From an uncultured Candidatus Entotheonella sp. (GTDB lineage: Bacteria; Tectomicrobia; Entotheonellia; Entotheonellales; Entotheonellaceae): 64,000 nucleotides of DNA. The notes beneath the pieces are model-generated. The model was not told the origin of the DNA, searched no databases, and saw only the letters and a program-made list of their open reading frames with translations. The translations under genes were made by a program, and so were the position numbers. This document shows positions 47,313 to 56,741 of the stretch, in pieces; the stretch's first letter is position 1; every line of letters starts with the position of its first letter. The stretch is from NCBI GenBank assembly GCA_958295825.1, contig OY282375.1:791489-855488 (forward strand), read 5' to 3'.

Positions 47313-48623
47313 ATGTCACCGCCTACTGTTGCCATCGTCGGACGCCCCAACGTGGGCAAATCCACCCTGTTTAACCGCATCATTGGCCGCCACACCGCAC
47401 TGGTGAATAAGACCGCTGGAGTTACGCGAGACCGACATTATGGCGTGGCGGAATGGCTTGGGTGTTCCTTCCGCCTGATTGATACGGGAGGCATCATGTC
47501 CACCGAGGCTAGCCGCCTGTTAGAGGCCGTTCACGATCAAACCCTGCAAGCCATTGGCGAGGCCGACGTTGTTCTCTTCGTGCTTGATAGTCGGGAGGAA
47601 ATCACCGCCGCGGATCAGGATATTGCGTTGCAGTTGCATAAAGCCGGCAAGATCGTACTACTCATCGGCAACAAAGCTGAAAGAGTAACGGCAGATGTGG
47701 AACTATCGCCCCTGCATCGCCTGGGTTTCGGCACTCCGCATTGGATTTCCGCCGAGCATGGTCAGGGATTAGGCGATTTACTCGACGCGGTCTTGACGGT
47801 TCTGCCTCCCGCCTCAGACCTTGAGGTCGAATCTACCGGGGTGTCGGTTGCCATCGTCGGCAGGCCAAATGTTGGCAAGTCGTCGCTGGTCAACCGCATC
47901 CTGCGGGAAGACCGCCTGTTAGTGGATGATGCGCCGGGCACCACACGAGACGCAATTGATACCCAAGTTCGCATCAATTCGCAGTTTTATATCCTGGTTG
48001 ACACCGCCGGCATGCGAAAGCCACGTCGCATCGGCGCAGTGCTCGAAAAAGCAACTGTGGCAGTCACCCTGAACCGCATTCAGCATTGCGAAGCCGCCGT
48101 TTTAATGCTAGACGCCACGACAGAGGTGGGCGAGCAGGATGTCCGAATCGCCAGCTACATTGAGCGGCAGGGCAAGGCATGCGTCATCGTTGTCAACAAG
48201 TGGGATGCCGTTGACAAGACGGCCCAGACGTTTGACGCTTCCGTACGTGCCATTCGTGAGGCCATACCCTTTATGTCGCATGCGCCGGTCGTCACCATCT
48301 CGGCCCTTAGTGGCATGCGGGTCGTCAAGCTGTTTCCGCTGATTGATACGGTTGTTGAGGCGTCAAAGCGCCGCATACCAACAGCCGCCTTGAACGAATG
48401 TTTGAAGGTTGTTACCCGTCAACATCCACCAGCGGCGTATCGCGGGAAATTTGTAAAATTCTCCTTTGCCGTACAGACAGCGATCCAACCTCCGACTTTT
48501 CTATGTTTTGTGAATTACCCTCAGGGCATCAAAGATTCTTACCAGCGGTATTTGGAAAATCAATTTCGGCAACACTTTACATTTGCTGGCACCCCGATTC
48601 GTTTGCATCTAAGGCACAAATGA
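47313..48623 (+). CDS. der: Ribosome-associated double GTPase Der (EngA)
   Basis: This 436-residue protein has two GTPase domains, each with a G1 loop (VAIVGRPNVGKSTLFNRII near the start; VAIVGRPNVGKSSLVNRILR in the second), G3 (DTGGI, DTAGM), G4 (the first is GNKAE instead of NKxD; the second is NKWD), and a C-terminal KH-like domain (RGKFVKFSFAVQTAIQPPTF). It acts in 50S assembly. The start at 47313 gives the standard N-terminus MSPPTVAIVGRPN. Confidence 0.95.
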   Translation: MSPPTVAIVGRPNVGKSTLFNRIIGRHTALVNKTAGVTRDRHYGVAEWLGCSFRLIDTGGIMSTEASRLLEAVHDQTLQAIGEADVVLFVLDSREEITAADQDIALQLHKAGKIVLLIGNKAERVTADVELSPLHRLGFGTPHWISAEHGQGLGDLLDAVLTVLPPASDLEVESTGVSVAIVGRPNVGKSSLVNRILREDRLLVDDAPGTTRDAIDTQVRINSQFYILVDTAGMRKPRRIGAVLEKATVAVTLNRIQHCEAAVLMLDATTEVGEQDVRIASYIERQGKACVIVVNKWDAVDKTAQTFDASVRAIREAIPFMSHAPVVTISALSGMRVVKLFPLIDTVVEASKRRIPTAALNECLKVVTRQHPPAAYRGKFVKFSFAVQTAIQPPTFLCFVNYPQGIKDSYQRYLENQFRQHFTFAGTPIRLHLRHK

Positions 48624-48749
48624 GACTTCGGTCGGCCACGCATTTGTAAAGGCCTTGCCAAATTGACAGAACCGGGGGCAGGTGATAAGGTCCCTCCCAC
48701 CTCGAGCGAGACAACAAGAGAGCCAAATCATCGGGGCAGGTGACAACGT

Positions 48750-49187
48750 TTGGTAACAAAACCCTTTTTCAAAATTGGCGAAGTCGCAAAATTGCTTGGC
48801 GTAAAGCCGCATGTGTTGCGGTATTGGGAATCGGAGTTTCCCTGCCTAAAGCCAAAAAAGAATCCCTCCGGGCAACGTCTGTATGCCAAAGCGGATATTG
48901 ATACGCTTATGGAGATCAAGAATCTCCTTTACACGGATTGCTATACAATTTCTGGGGCGAGGCAATTGTTAGCCTATCAACGCAGTTCGTCCCACGAGGC
49001 TCGAAAGGGAATTTCTGGAATTCTTCAGGAAGCGGATAACGGTTTGTCAGATTACCGAGGAAGGGATGCGTCTGACAGCCTTGCCGCTGTCACGTTGGCA
49101 CCTTCAGACCTTAGAGCAGCACTTGCATTGTTGAAGAAAAACATCCGTGAAATGATGACCTTATTGCAAAAGAAACATCCCATATAA
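48750..49187 (+). CDS. MerR-family transcriptional regulator
   Basis: This 145-residue protein starts at TTG 48750 after GGCAGGTGA. The winged-helix domain IGEVAKLLGVKPHVLRYWES and FPCLKPKKNPSGQRLYAKAD are typical of MerR. The remainder is a helical dimerisation part (LRAALALLKKNIREMMTLLQ) without a Cys-rich metal site. A MerR-like gene followed by tRNA-Pro is a common order after the pheT/ihfA region in other bacteria; here der precedes it. The effector is unknown. Confidence 0.87.
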   Translation: MVTKPFFKIGEVAKLLGVKPHVLRYWESEFPCLKPKKNPSGQRLYAKADIDTLMEIKNLLYTDCYTISGARQLLAYQRSSSHEARKGISGILQEADNGLSDYRGRDASDSLAAVTLAPSDLRAALALLKKNIREMMTLLQKKHPI

Positions 49188-49188
49188 T

Positions 49189-49262
49189 CGGGGCGTGGCG
49201 CAGCTTGGTAGCGCACTTGCATGGGGTGCAAGGAGTCGGAGGTTCAAATCCTCTCGCCCCGA
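49189..49262 (+). tRNA. tRNA-Pro (GGG)
   Basis: The acceptor cggggcg pairs with cgccccg before discriminator a. The anticodon stem cttgc/gcaag holds the loop atggggt with GGG in the anticodon. The T arm is gaggttcaaatcctc. CCA is not encoded. Confidence 0.93.
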
Positions 49263-49280
49263 CTCTCTGTTGGCATGAAT

Positions 49281-49357
49281 CGGGGCGTAGCGCAGCTTGG
49301 TAGCGCGCCTGCTTCGGGAGCAGGAGGTCGGAAGTTCAAATCTTCTCGCCCCGACCA
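49281..49357 (+). tRNA. tRNA-Pro (CGG)
   Basis: The acceptor cggggcg pairs with cgccccg. The anticodon stem cctgc/gcagg holds the loop ttcggga with anticodon CGG. The discriminator a at 49354 is followed by encoded CCA (49355-49357), unlike the upstream tRNA-Pro. Confidence 0.93.
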
Positions 49358-49510
49358 TGCCTTGGTATTGCACAAAATGCCTTGTAGCGCCGCGATGGTA
49401 TCGACATCACGGTTTTAGAAGGCACGCCCACCCGGAAATTTCCTCTCCTGCCACAGCTTTGAGAGACCGCTTCGGTTCCGTCCTGCTAAAAATCCAAAAG
49501 GGAAGGGGGA

Positions 49511-50035
49511 ATGCCTGTGCTGGATACTTTGCGAGAGAAAATTCGAGTGGTTCCTGATTTCCCCAAAGAGGGCATTGCATTTAAGGACATTACCCCACTC
49601 TTGGCCAGCCCCGACGCTTTTCATGCAATGGTCAATTCATTCGTAGGTCGCTATGCCGGACAACGCGTTGACCAAGTTGTCGGCATTGAAGCCCGCGGGT
49701 TTGTTCTTGCAGCAGCTCTGGCCTATAAACTTAAGGCCGGTCTGACGCTGATACGTAAACCAGGCAAGCTACCTGCCGAGACACTGAAAGTCTCTTACGA
49801 GCTCGAGTACGGGATGGACACGCTCGAAGTACACCGCGATGTAGTGACACCAAGTTCGCGCGTCGTGCTAGTCGATGACGTTCTCGCCACAGGCGGAACC
49901 ATTTGCGCGGCGCTCAGCCTGCTCCAGGGACTCCAATGCGAGGTCATCGAAGTTGCCGTTCTCATTGAATTGTGCTCCCTGAATGGTCGGAAGCACCTGC
50001 AGAACCATCAGGTCTTTTCACTTTTACAAGATTGA
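49511..50035 (+). CDS. apt: Adenine phosphoribosyltransferase
   Basis: This 174-residue enzyme makes AMP from adenine and PRPP. The PRPP-binding motif is VVLVDDVLATGGTICAAL. FPKEGIAFKDITPLLASPDA near the start and VVGIEARGFVLAAALAYKL are the family signatures. The ATG follows a purine-rich ribosome site. It lies after the two tRNA-Pro genes and before the squalene synthase-family gene. Confidence 0.95.
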   Translation: MPVLDTLREKIRVVPDFPKEGIAFKDITPLLASPDAFHAMVNSFVGRYAGQRVDQVVGIEARGFVLAAALAYKLKAGLTLIRKPGKLPAETLKVSYELEYGMDTLEVHRDVVTPSSRVVLVDDVLATGGTICAALSLLQGLQCEVIEVAVLIELCSLNGRKHLQNHQVFSLLQD

Positions 50036-50063
50036 AATCGACTGATTTCGCCGAGAACCCTCC

Positions 50064-51173
50064 ATGCTGGCTTCCACATGGTTGCAAGGGCGCAGAAAGA
50101 ACCGACCTGAGGAAGCCGTCCTGATACGCAACATCCTTAAGAACGTTTCCCGGTCATTCTATTTGAGCCTGATCGTTCTCCCGAGACCCGTTCGGGGACA
50201 GATGGGCTTGGCTTATCTGTTTTGCCGTGCGGCTGATACCATCGCCGACACGCGCATTCTGCCGTACCACGAACGTCTGCCCACCCTTCATGCTTTCCGC
50301 GCGCAATTCCAGGAAGATGCGCCCTCACGGATTGGCATCGACCAGCTGCAGCAGATGATACAACCCCACCTGTCACAAGCCTCTGAGGGTGAGCGCCAAC
50401 TGCTGCTGCATCTGCATGACTGCTTTCGGATATACGACCGTCTGTCCTCTGACGACCAATTCCTCGTAAAGAATCTCGTATTGACCCTAACGCGAGGCAT
50501 GGAGATGGATCTGACCTGTTTTCCAGGGGATACACCCGCAGACGTACGCGCGCTGCCGGATATGGCTTCACTCGGCCAGTATACGTATTACGTAGCCGGG
50601 GTCGTGGGCGAATTCTGGACAATGCTTTGCAGCGCCAACCTGCGGGCCTTGCGGATTCACCGTAACAACCAGCAACTCAGCAGTTTAGGCATGCGTTTCG
50701 GTCAAGGGCTACAGTTAACAAATATCCTTAGGGACGTGGGCAAAGACCTGCAATGTGGTCGCTGCTACCTCCCCGCAGACGAACTCCAACGGCTCGGCTT
50801 GCAAGCGCATGACCTGCTTGATCCAACGTTGCTGCCTCAAGTTCGGCCTTTGGTTATCCACCTGATTGATTACACCTTGGAACACCTTGATCATGCCAGT
50901 TGCTATGTGCGGCTGTTGCCGCGCAGGGCGCTGCGCGTTCGACTGAGCTGTATGTGGCCGTTGTTATTTGCGGTCCAAACGTTAGAAGAGGTCTGCCGGT
51001 CAGAGGGCTTATTGTCTCATCAGGAACGGGTGAAAATCTCTCGTCAGGCTGTCTATTGCACGATACTGCGTTCGCTCCGGTGCTTGGTGTTTCCTGCCAG
51101 TTTCCCATATTACTACGCGAGCCAGCGTCAGCGCCTCAAACGCGCTTTATCTCAACATGCTCAGCAAGATTGA
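50064..51173 (+). CDS. Squalene/phytoene synthase family protein
   Basis: The protein has 369 residues, all helical. Two Asp-rich substrate motifs are present, DTIAD at 58-62 (YLFCRAADTIADT) and NILRDVGKDLQCGRCYLP. SRSFYLSLIVLP at the start and YTYYVAGVVGEFWTMLC match head-to-head prenyl synthases. Length and the YVAGVVGE segment fit squalene synthase (FPP to squalene) better than phytoene synthase. Hopanoid genes such as hpnC/D/E or shc are not in the window, so the pathway is not shown. Confidence 0.87.
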   Translation: MLASTWLQGRRKNRPEEAVLIRNILKNVSRSFYLSLIVLPRPVRGQMGLAYLFCRAADTIADTRILPYHERLPTLHAFRAQFQEDAPSRIGIDQLQQMIQPHLSQASEGERQLLLHLHDCFRIYDRLSSDDQFLVKNLVLTLTRGMEMDLTCFPGDTPADVRALPDMASLGQYTYYVAGVVGEFWTMLCSANLRALRIHRNNQQLSSLGMRFGQGLQLTNILRDVGKDLQCGRCYLPADELQRLGLQAHDLLDPTLLPQVRPLVIHLIDYTLEHLDHASCYVRLLPRRALRVRLSCMWPLLFAVQTLEEVCRSEGLLSHQERVKISRQAVYCTILRSLRCLVFPASFPYYYASQRQRLKRALSQHAQQD

Positions 51174-51197
51174 CCATACGCCATACGATGATAGAAT
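51170..51197 (+). promoter_or_regulatory. Sigma-70-type promoter for tRNA-Arg
   Basis: TTGACC at 51170-51175, a 16-base spacer, then TAGAAT at 51192-51197. The -10 box ends 59 bases before the tRNA, the same distance as for tRNA-Met. Confidence 0.6.
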
Positions 51198-51256
51198 AAG
51201 TGACCTTGCTCCACAGGAAACCGGTGTCAGATCTCTGAAAGCGAGAAGATAAGCCT

Positions 51257-51330
51257 GTCCTCGTAGCTCAGCAGGATAGAGCAGCGGATTCCTAATCCGC
51301 AGGTCGCAGGTTCGAATCCTGCCGGGGGCA
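51257..51330 (+). tRNA. tRNA-Arg (CCT)
   Basis: The acceptor gtcctcg pairs with cgggggc, including two G-U pairs, before discriminator a. The anticodon stem gcgga/tccgc holds the loop ttcctaa with anticodon CCT. The T arm is gcaggttcgaatcctgc. CCA is not encoded. Confidence 0.92.
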
Positions 51331-51439
51331 CTGCTACGCCCAGAAGTCGCAGGAGGGGAGGCGAGACACAAGACCAATTTGGGGTCGTTTCGTAATTCTT
51401 CAAGGCACAGTCATTTCGGAACATGGAAGGGGGAGAACA

Positions 51440-53464
51440 GTGGCTGAGAATAACGCGCAGAAAATCCGCAACGTTGCTCTTGTGGGGCACTCAGGCAACG
51501 GAAAAACCATGTTGAGTGAAGCGATGCTTCTGAAAGGCGGGGAGATTAACCGCCTTGGCAGGATAAACGACGGAACGACTGCGAGTGACTTCGATACAGA
51601 CGAGAAAGAAGGCCAGAAGTCCGTTCATTCCTCCGTGCTTCACACCACGTGGAAAGGTCGGGACATCAATATCATCGACACCCCTGGAGCGGCCGACTTC
51701 GTAGGAGAAGTGTACGGTGCGCTTTCGGTCGTCGAGCTTGCCGTTATCACGGTTAACGCCGCGTCGGGCATCGAAGTCGGCACCCGCAAAGCATGGGACC
51801 TGGCGCAGCAACAAGGCTGCGCGTGTATGTTTGTGATAACGCGAATGGATGCCGACAACGCTCAATATGACGAGGTGGTAGCATCTCTGCAGGAGAATTT
51901 TGGATCGGCCTGTATACCCCTGATGCTTCCTGTCGGCAGTGACAGTTCCTTCTCGGGAATCGTTAATTTACTGCATCCCGGCGACATTCCTTCCAATTTG
52001 GCCGATACAGTCGAAGAGCAGCGCGGCGTACTCATGGAGTCGGTAATCTCCGGCGACGACGCCCTACTGGAGCGTTACCTGGAAGGCGAAACTATCCCTC
52101 AAGAAGAACTGGAACACGTATTTGTCCAAGTCTTGATTGGTCGCTCGATCGTTCCCATTCTTTGCTGCGCCGCCGAGTCGGACCAGGGAATTAACGAAAT
52201 CATGGACTTTATTGCCGGCTATGCGCCGTCTCCGGACTATGCGACAAAAGAAGTCTCGGGTGATAACGGGGCGGAAGCGCATAGCATTGATCTCGGAGGC
52301 CCCCTTGAGGCGCAGGTTTTTAAGATCATATCGGATGAATTTGTGGGCAAAGTCAGTTTTTTCCGCGTCTATTCGGGTCTCGTACGCGCAGGGGATACTG
52401 TCACCTTGGCCCATTCCGGCAGGCCGGTCAAAATCCCCAAGCTCTTTCGTCCTCAGGGCAAAGACCAGCGGGAAGTAAACGAAGCAGGCCCTGGTGCCAT
52501 TATCGCCACCGCAAAGGTTGAGGAGTTCCGGGTTGGCGACACCTTGGCGGCGAGCAAAGACCAGAAGCCTTTTGTTGTACCTCGTTACCCGATCCCCATG
52601 GTTTCGCGAGCCGTGGAACCCAAGAGTCGCGGCGACGAGGCAAAAATTTCCGAAAGTTTGCGGCGTCTCGCCGAGGCGGATCCGACCTTTCAGGTGGAAA
52701 TGAATTCCCAAACCAAGGAGCTCGTCATATCGGGAATTGGTGAGCAACATATCGGCTTGATGTTGAACCGGTTGCAACGCCGTGGAGTGAAAGTGACGAC
52801 GAAGCTTCCAAAAATTGCTTATCGCGAAACGATAAGCAACAAGGCCGATATTCGCTATCGTCACAAGAAACAGACGGGCGGTGCCGGGCAGTTCGCTGAG
52901 TGCGCAATACGGGTCGAACCAACCCCTCGCGGGACCGGATACGAGTTTGTCGACAAAATCTTTGGGGGCGTTATCAGTCAACCGTTCCGGCAGAGTGTTG
53001 ACAAAGGTATCCAGGACAAGATGGCCGAAGGCGTGCTGACAGACTATCCCGTGGTGGACATCAAGGTCGAACTCTACGACGGCAAAGAGCACCCCGTGGA
53101 CAGCAAAGACATCGCATTTCAGATCGCCGGGCGTGAGGCAATAAAGGAAGCCGTTCAGCAAGCCACTCCTGTTTTGCTGGAACCCATTGTCAAACTTGAG
53201 GTTACGGTGCCAGCCAAGTATATGGGAGACATTACCGGCGACATCAGCAGCCGACGCGGCCGGGTAAGCGGCATTGATAGCATCGGCAACCTGCAGGTTG
53301 TTCGGTCGGAGGTCCCCCTAGCCGAAGTGCAACAGTACAGCGCTTTTCTGCAGTCGGTAACGGGAGGGGAGGGTTCATACGCTATCGAATTTCTGCGTTA
53401 CGAAGTTCTTCCGCAGCATTTAATGCAAACAGTTGTCACAGCTGCAAAAACTGCGGAGTCGTAA
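51440..53464 (+). CDS. Elongation factor G-like GTPase (EF-G2 type)
   Basis: This 674-residue protein has EF-G domain order: GTPase, beta-barrel, III, IV, V. The G1 loop is GHSGNGKT at 16-23 instead of the canonical GHIDAGKT, and G3 is DTPGAADFVGEV. The G4 motif expected as NKxD reads TRMD (CMFVITRMDADN), a change at the guanine-specific Asn. Domain IV includes RYRHKKQTGGAGQFAECAIR. The form fits the second EF-G paralogue found in several lineages rather than the str-operon fusA. The start is GTG 51440. Role in translocation or ribosome recycling is undecided. Confidence 0.88.
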   Translation: MAENNAQKIRNVALVGHSGNGKTMLSEAMLLKGGEINRLGRINDGTTASDFDTDEKEGQKSVHSSVLHTTWKGRDINIIDTPGAADFVGEVYGALSVVELAVITVNAASGIEVGTRKAWDLAQQQGCACMFVITRMDADNAQYDEVVASLQENFGSACIPLMLPVGSDSSFSGIVNLLHPGDIPSNLADTVEEQRGVLMESVISGDDALLERYLEGETIPQEELEHVFVQVLIGRSIVPILCCAAESDQGINEIMDFIAGYAPSPDYATKEVSGDNGAEAHSIDLGGPLEAQVFKIISDEFVGKVSFFRVYSGLVRAGDTVTLAHSGRPVKIPKLFRPQGKDQREVNEAGPGAIIATAKVEEFRVGDTLAASKDQKPFVVPRYPIPMVSRAVEPKSRGDEAKISESLRRLAEADPTFQVEMNSQTKELVISGIGEQHIGLMLNRLQRRGVKVTTKLPKIAYRETISNKADIRYRHKKQTGGAGQFAECAIRVEPTPRGTGYEFVDKIFGGVISQPFRQSVDKGIQDKMAEGVLTDYPVVDIKVELYDGKEHPVDSKDIAFQIAGREAIKEAVQQATPVLLEPIVKLEVTVPAKYMGDITGDISSRRGRVSGIDSIGNLQVVRSEVPLAEVQQYSAFLQSVTGGEGSYAIEFLRYEVLPQHLMQTVVTAAKTAES

Positions 53465-53505
53465 TTGCTGAGTTGTACATTTACGAAAAATGAAAGGCTC
53501 TTGTT

Positions 53506-54222
53506 GTGGCAAGACAACGCATAACACGCAAGGAATTATTACGCCAACCCGACCAATTCATTACGCGCAGCGCACGGTTAATCGAATGGGCAGAGGCGAA
53601 TGCGTCGTCCATCGTTTATGGTGTCGGGGCTGTCATACTTGTCGGGGCTCTGGTCGGGGGATGGTTTGCGTGGCAGGCAAATCGGCATCATCGGGCCGAG
53701 GCGCTACTGTACGAAGCAATAAATGCGGGCGACAACGGCGATGCGTTGCAGAACACATCACAGCCTAATCCCATGGTGGAGGCGTTGCAGGCTCTTGTGC
53801 GTGACTATGATCGAACGCCCGCCGCGGCTCAGGCCTATTGGCATCTCGGACGCCTTTATTTTGACCGCGCCGATTATGTGGCCGCAGTGGAAGCGTACGA
53901 GCAGGCCCGACAACGGCTGTCCAGCAACAATAATCAGTCCGCTTTAATGCGCGCCTTGCTATCGTTGAATATGGCCTACGCTGAAGAAGCGCAAAGCGCC
54001 TGTGCACGAGCTTTGGAGAATTTCCAGGCCGTGTTGCAGGCTCCAACGGCGATGTGGCTGCGAGGTGAGGCTTATTTGGGGATGGGTCGTTGCCACGAGC
54101 AATCCGATGCTCTGGAGATGGCGGTTGAAGTTTACAACCGCGCTTTATCCGATGCCGAGGTTAACGAACTCACACGCCAGATTCTGGAAGAGCGCCTCGC
54201 AAATATCGAATATAACTTCTGA
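53506..54222 (+). CDS. Membrane-anchored tetratricopeptide-repeat protein (YfgM-like)
   Basis: This 238-residue protein starts at GTG 53506. An N-terminal membrane helix (SSIVYGVGAVILVGALVGGW) is followed by a periplasmic part with TPR-like helices (AQAYWHLGRLYFDRADYVAA; AYLGMGRCHEQSDALEMAVE). This layout matches YfgM/ancillary SecYEG-type proteins. It is convergent with pnp. The function is inferred from topology only. Confidence 0.7.
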   Translation: MARQRITRKELLRQPDQFITRSARLIEWAEANASSIVYGVGAVILVGALVGGWFAWQANRHHRAEALLYEAINAGDNGDALQNTSQPNPMVEALQALVRDYDRTPAAAQAYWHLGRLYFDRADYVAAVEAYEQARQRLSSNNNQSALMRALLSLNMAYAEEAQSACARALENFQAVLQAPTAMWLRGEAYLGMGRCHEQSDALEMAVEVYNRALSDAEVNELTRQILEERLANIEYNF

Positions 54223-54264
54223 TAAGTTATATTATGTTAACTTTTAGTTATATAGGCCCGAAAA

Positions 54265-56382
54265 TCAGCCAATTTCAGCCGCAGCTTCCTGGTCCCGCAC
54301 GGCTTCTTTGTGGCTGAGCTTGATGCGGCCATTCCGGTCCACCTCCAGCACCTTCACCATGATGCGGTCCCCTTCCTGAACTTCGTCGCTTACCTTGTTC
54401 ACCCGCTTCTCTGATATCTGTGAGATGTGCAGCAGACCATCAGTGCCGGGGAAAATTTCCACGAAAGCGCCAAAGTCCATAATCTTCCTGACAGTCCCCA
54501 TGTAGATCTGGCCGACTTCGGCCTCTTTGGTCAACTCGCGGACCATCTGGACCGCCTCCTGCGAGGCTATTTCGTTGGCTGACGCTATCAAAACGGTCCC
54601 ATCGTCTTCAATGTCGATAGTTACGCCGGTCGCCTCAATGATGCCCCGTATCGTCTTGCCACCCGGTCCAATAACCTCGCGTACTTTATCCTTGTTAATT
54701 TTCAAGGTGACAATTCGCGGCGCATAAGCCGACGTTTCGACCCGCGGCCCGTCCAAGATGCCCTGCATCTCTTGCAAAATATGCATCCGACCTTGCCGCG
54801 CCTGTTCTAAAGCCTGCGCCATAATCCCGCGGGACACGCCGGTGGTTTTGATGTCCATCTGGATAGCCGTAATACCCTGCGCCGTTCCAGCAACCTTGAA
54901 ATCCATATCGCCCAGATGATCCTCTACGCCGAGGATATCCGACAATATGGCTACCCCCTCCCCTTCCGCGATGAGTCCCATGGCAATGCCGGCAACCGGT
55001 GCCTTGATAGGCACCCCCGCGTCCATAAGAGCAAGCGCACTGCCGCACACCGTCGCCATGGATGATGAGCCATTAGACTCCATAATGTCCGAAACCACCC
55101 GCAGCGTGTATGGAAAGGCTTCGTGGGACGGAATGACGGGTCGTATGGCGCGTTCAGCCAACGCCCCATGCCCGATTTCGCGCCGCCCAGGGCCACGCAA
55201 CGGTCGCACTTCGCCGACACTGTAGGACGGGAAATTGTAGTGGAGCATGAAGCGTTTCGAGGTCTTGCCGCCCAGGTCGTCTATAATCTGCTCATCACTT
55301 TGCGTCCCCAACGTCGCGACCACAAGGGCTTGTGTTTCGCCACGAGTAAACAACGCCGAACCGTGCGTGCGGGGCAACATGGAGACACGGCCACTGATCG
55401 GCCGAATATCGGCAAGACCACGACCATCGGCGCGACGTCCTCCTTCGAGAATCTGCCGACGCATCTCCGCACTTTCCATGTCGTGCAAAAAGGCCTTGAT
55501 TGTCTTGGCACTTGGCGCAGTACCCGATTCCTCCGAACCCTCGAAGGCTTTCACCATGTCCTGTTCAAGCGTGGTCACTGCTTCCTGGCGCTCCAGTTTC
55601 CCTGGAGTTGCCAAAGCGGCTTTGAGCCGCTCATGGGCCCTCGCCTGGACATTTTGCTGCAATGTCTCATCGATGACCGGAGGAACCACCGGCAGCTTGG
55701 CTTTGCCTACCCATTGCTGCAATTGAAGCTGTATATCAATACAGGCTTGCAAGGCTTGGTGGGCCGTCTCCAAAGCGGACAGGACGATGTCTTCGGGAAG
55801 TTCCAACGCCCCGCCTTCCACCATGACGATGGCCTCCTGGCTTCCGGCCACCACCATATTCAATTGACCACGTTCCAGTTCCTCGTTGGTTGGGTTGACG
55901 ACAATCTGGCGGTCCGTGTACCCCATGCGCACTGCCCCAACAGGTCCTAGGAACGGCACGTCGGAAACGGTCATCGCGGCCGAAGCCGCGATGAGGGCTA
56001 CGATGTCCGGATCATTCTCGTTGTCCACGGAAAGTACGGTACAGAGAATTTGCGTTTCCTTGTTATAGCCACTGGGAAAAAGCGGGCGCAGCGGACGGTC
56101 GATGATACGCGAGGTTAGCGTCTCTTTCTCCCCTGGCCGTCCTTCACGTTTGAAAAAACCGCCGGGGATTTTTCCAGCCGCATAAGTCCTTTCGCGGTAG
56201 TCAACAGTCAGGGGGAAGAAATCCAATTCGCCGCGGTCATCCGTAGCGGCGGTAACGGCAGCCAATACAACCGTATCTCCATACCTCACCAAGGCAGAGC
56301 CATTTGCCTGCTTGGCGATTTCGCCCGTTTCAATGGTTAATGTGCGACCGTTAATCACGCAACTTGCTGTTTGATGATCCAA
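54265..56382 (-). CDS. pnp: Polyribonucleotide nucleotidyltransferase (PNPase)
   Basis: This 705-residue 3'-5' exoribonuclease has two RNase PH domains ([40 protein letters not shown]). The catalytic region is in the second, including [20 protein letters not shown] and [22 protein letters not shown] ([20 protein letters not shown]) and S1 ([20 protein letters not shown]) domains follow at the C-terminus. It directly follows rpsO, as in most bacteria, and is the last gene of the minus-strand cluster. Confidence 0.97.
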   Translation of the reverse strand: MDHQTASCVINGRTLTIETGEIAKQANGSALVRYGDTVVLAAVTAATDDRGELDFFPLTVDYRERTYAAGKIPGGFFKREGRPGEKETLTSRIIDRPLRPLFPSGYNKETQILCTVLSVDNENDPDIVALIAASAAMTVSDVPFLGPVGAVRMGYTDRQIVVNPTNEELERGQLNMVVAGSQEAIVMVEGGALELPEDIVLSALETAHQALQACIDIQLQLQQWVGKAKLPVVPPVIDETLQQNVQARAHERLKAALATPGKLERQEAVTTLEQDMVKAFEGSEESGTAPSAKTIKAFLHDMESAEMRRQILEGGRRADGRGLADIRPISGRVSMLPRTHGSALFTRGETQALVVATLGTQSDEQIIDDLGGKTSKRFMLHYNFPSYSVGEVRPLRGPGRREIGHGALAERAIRPVIPSHEAFPYTLRVVSDIMESNGSSSMATVCGSALALMDAGVPIKAPVAGIAMGLIAEGEGVAILSDILGVEDHLGDMDFKVAGTAQGITAIQMDIKTTGVSRGIMAQALEQARQGRMHILQEMQGILDGPRVETSAYAPRIVTLKINKDKVREVIGPGGKTIRGIIEATGVTIDIEDDGTVLIASANEIASQEAVQMVRELTKEAEVGQIYMGTVRKIMDFGAFVEIFPGTDGLLHISQISEKRVNKVSDEVQEGDRIMVKVLEVDRNGRIKLSHKEAVRDQEAAAEIG

Positions 56383-56438
56383 CGTTTTGCCTCCAAGCGT
56401 AATAATATCGATGACTTAGACAGATGATCCCAAAAACT

Positions 56439-56708
56439 CTAGCGCCGAATTCCCAGCCGGGCGATCACGTCCTGATAACGGGCAAAATCATACCTCTTGA
56501 CATAATCCAGCAAACGACGACGGCGACCCACGAGTTTGCGCAAGCCCCGCCTGGAATGATGGTCTTTCTTATGCGTCCTGAAATGCTCAGTCAGATACGT
56601 AATACGTGCACTCAAGATAGCGATCTGCACCTCCGACGAACCGGTGTCGGTCTGGTGCATGCGAAAATCACTCATGACCGCCTCTTTTTCCTCTTTCAAC
56701 AAAGCCAT
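56439..56708 (-). CDS. rpsO: 30S ribosomal protein S15
   Basis: This 89-residue protein starts at 56708 ([19 protein letters not shown]), 4 bases after a GAAAGGAAG site; a frame start at 56723 is unlikely. [20 protein letters not shown] and [20 protein letters not shown] are the family hallmarks. It binds 16S rRNA and often represses its own mRNA. Confidence 0.97.
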   Translation of the reverse strand: MALLKEEKEAVMSDFRMHQTDTGSSEVQIAILSARITYLTEHFRTHKKDHHSRRGLRKLVGRRRRLLDYVKRYDFARYQDVIARLGIRR

Positions 56709-56741
56709 AACGCTTCCTTTCACGCTACGAACACAACCATT

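Noticed and set aside
52064..53161. A 365-codon minus-strand frame opposite the EF-G-like gene
   Set aside because: Antisense shadow; no motifs.
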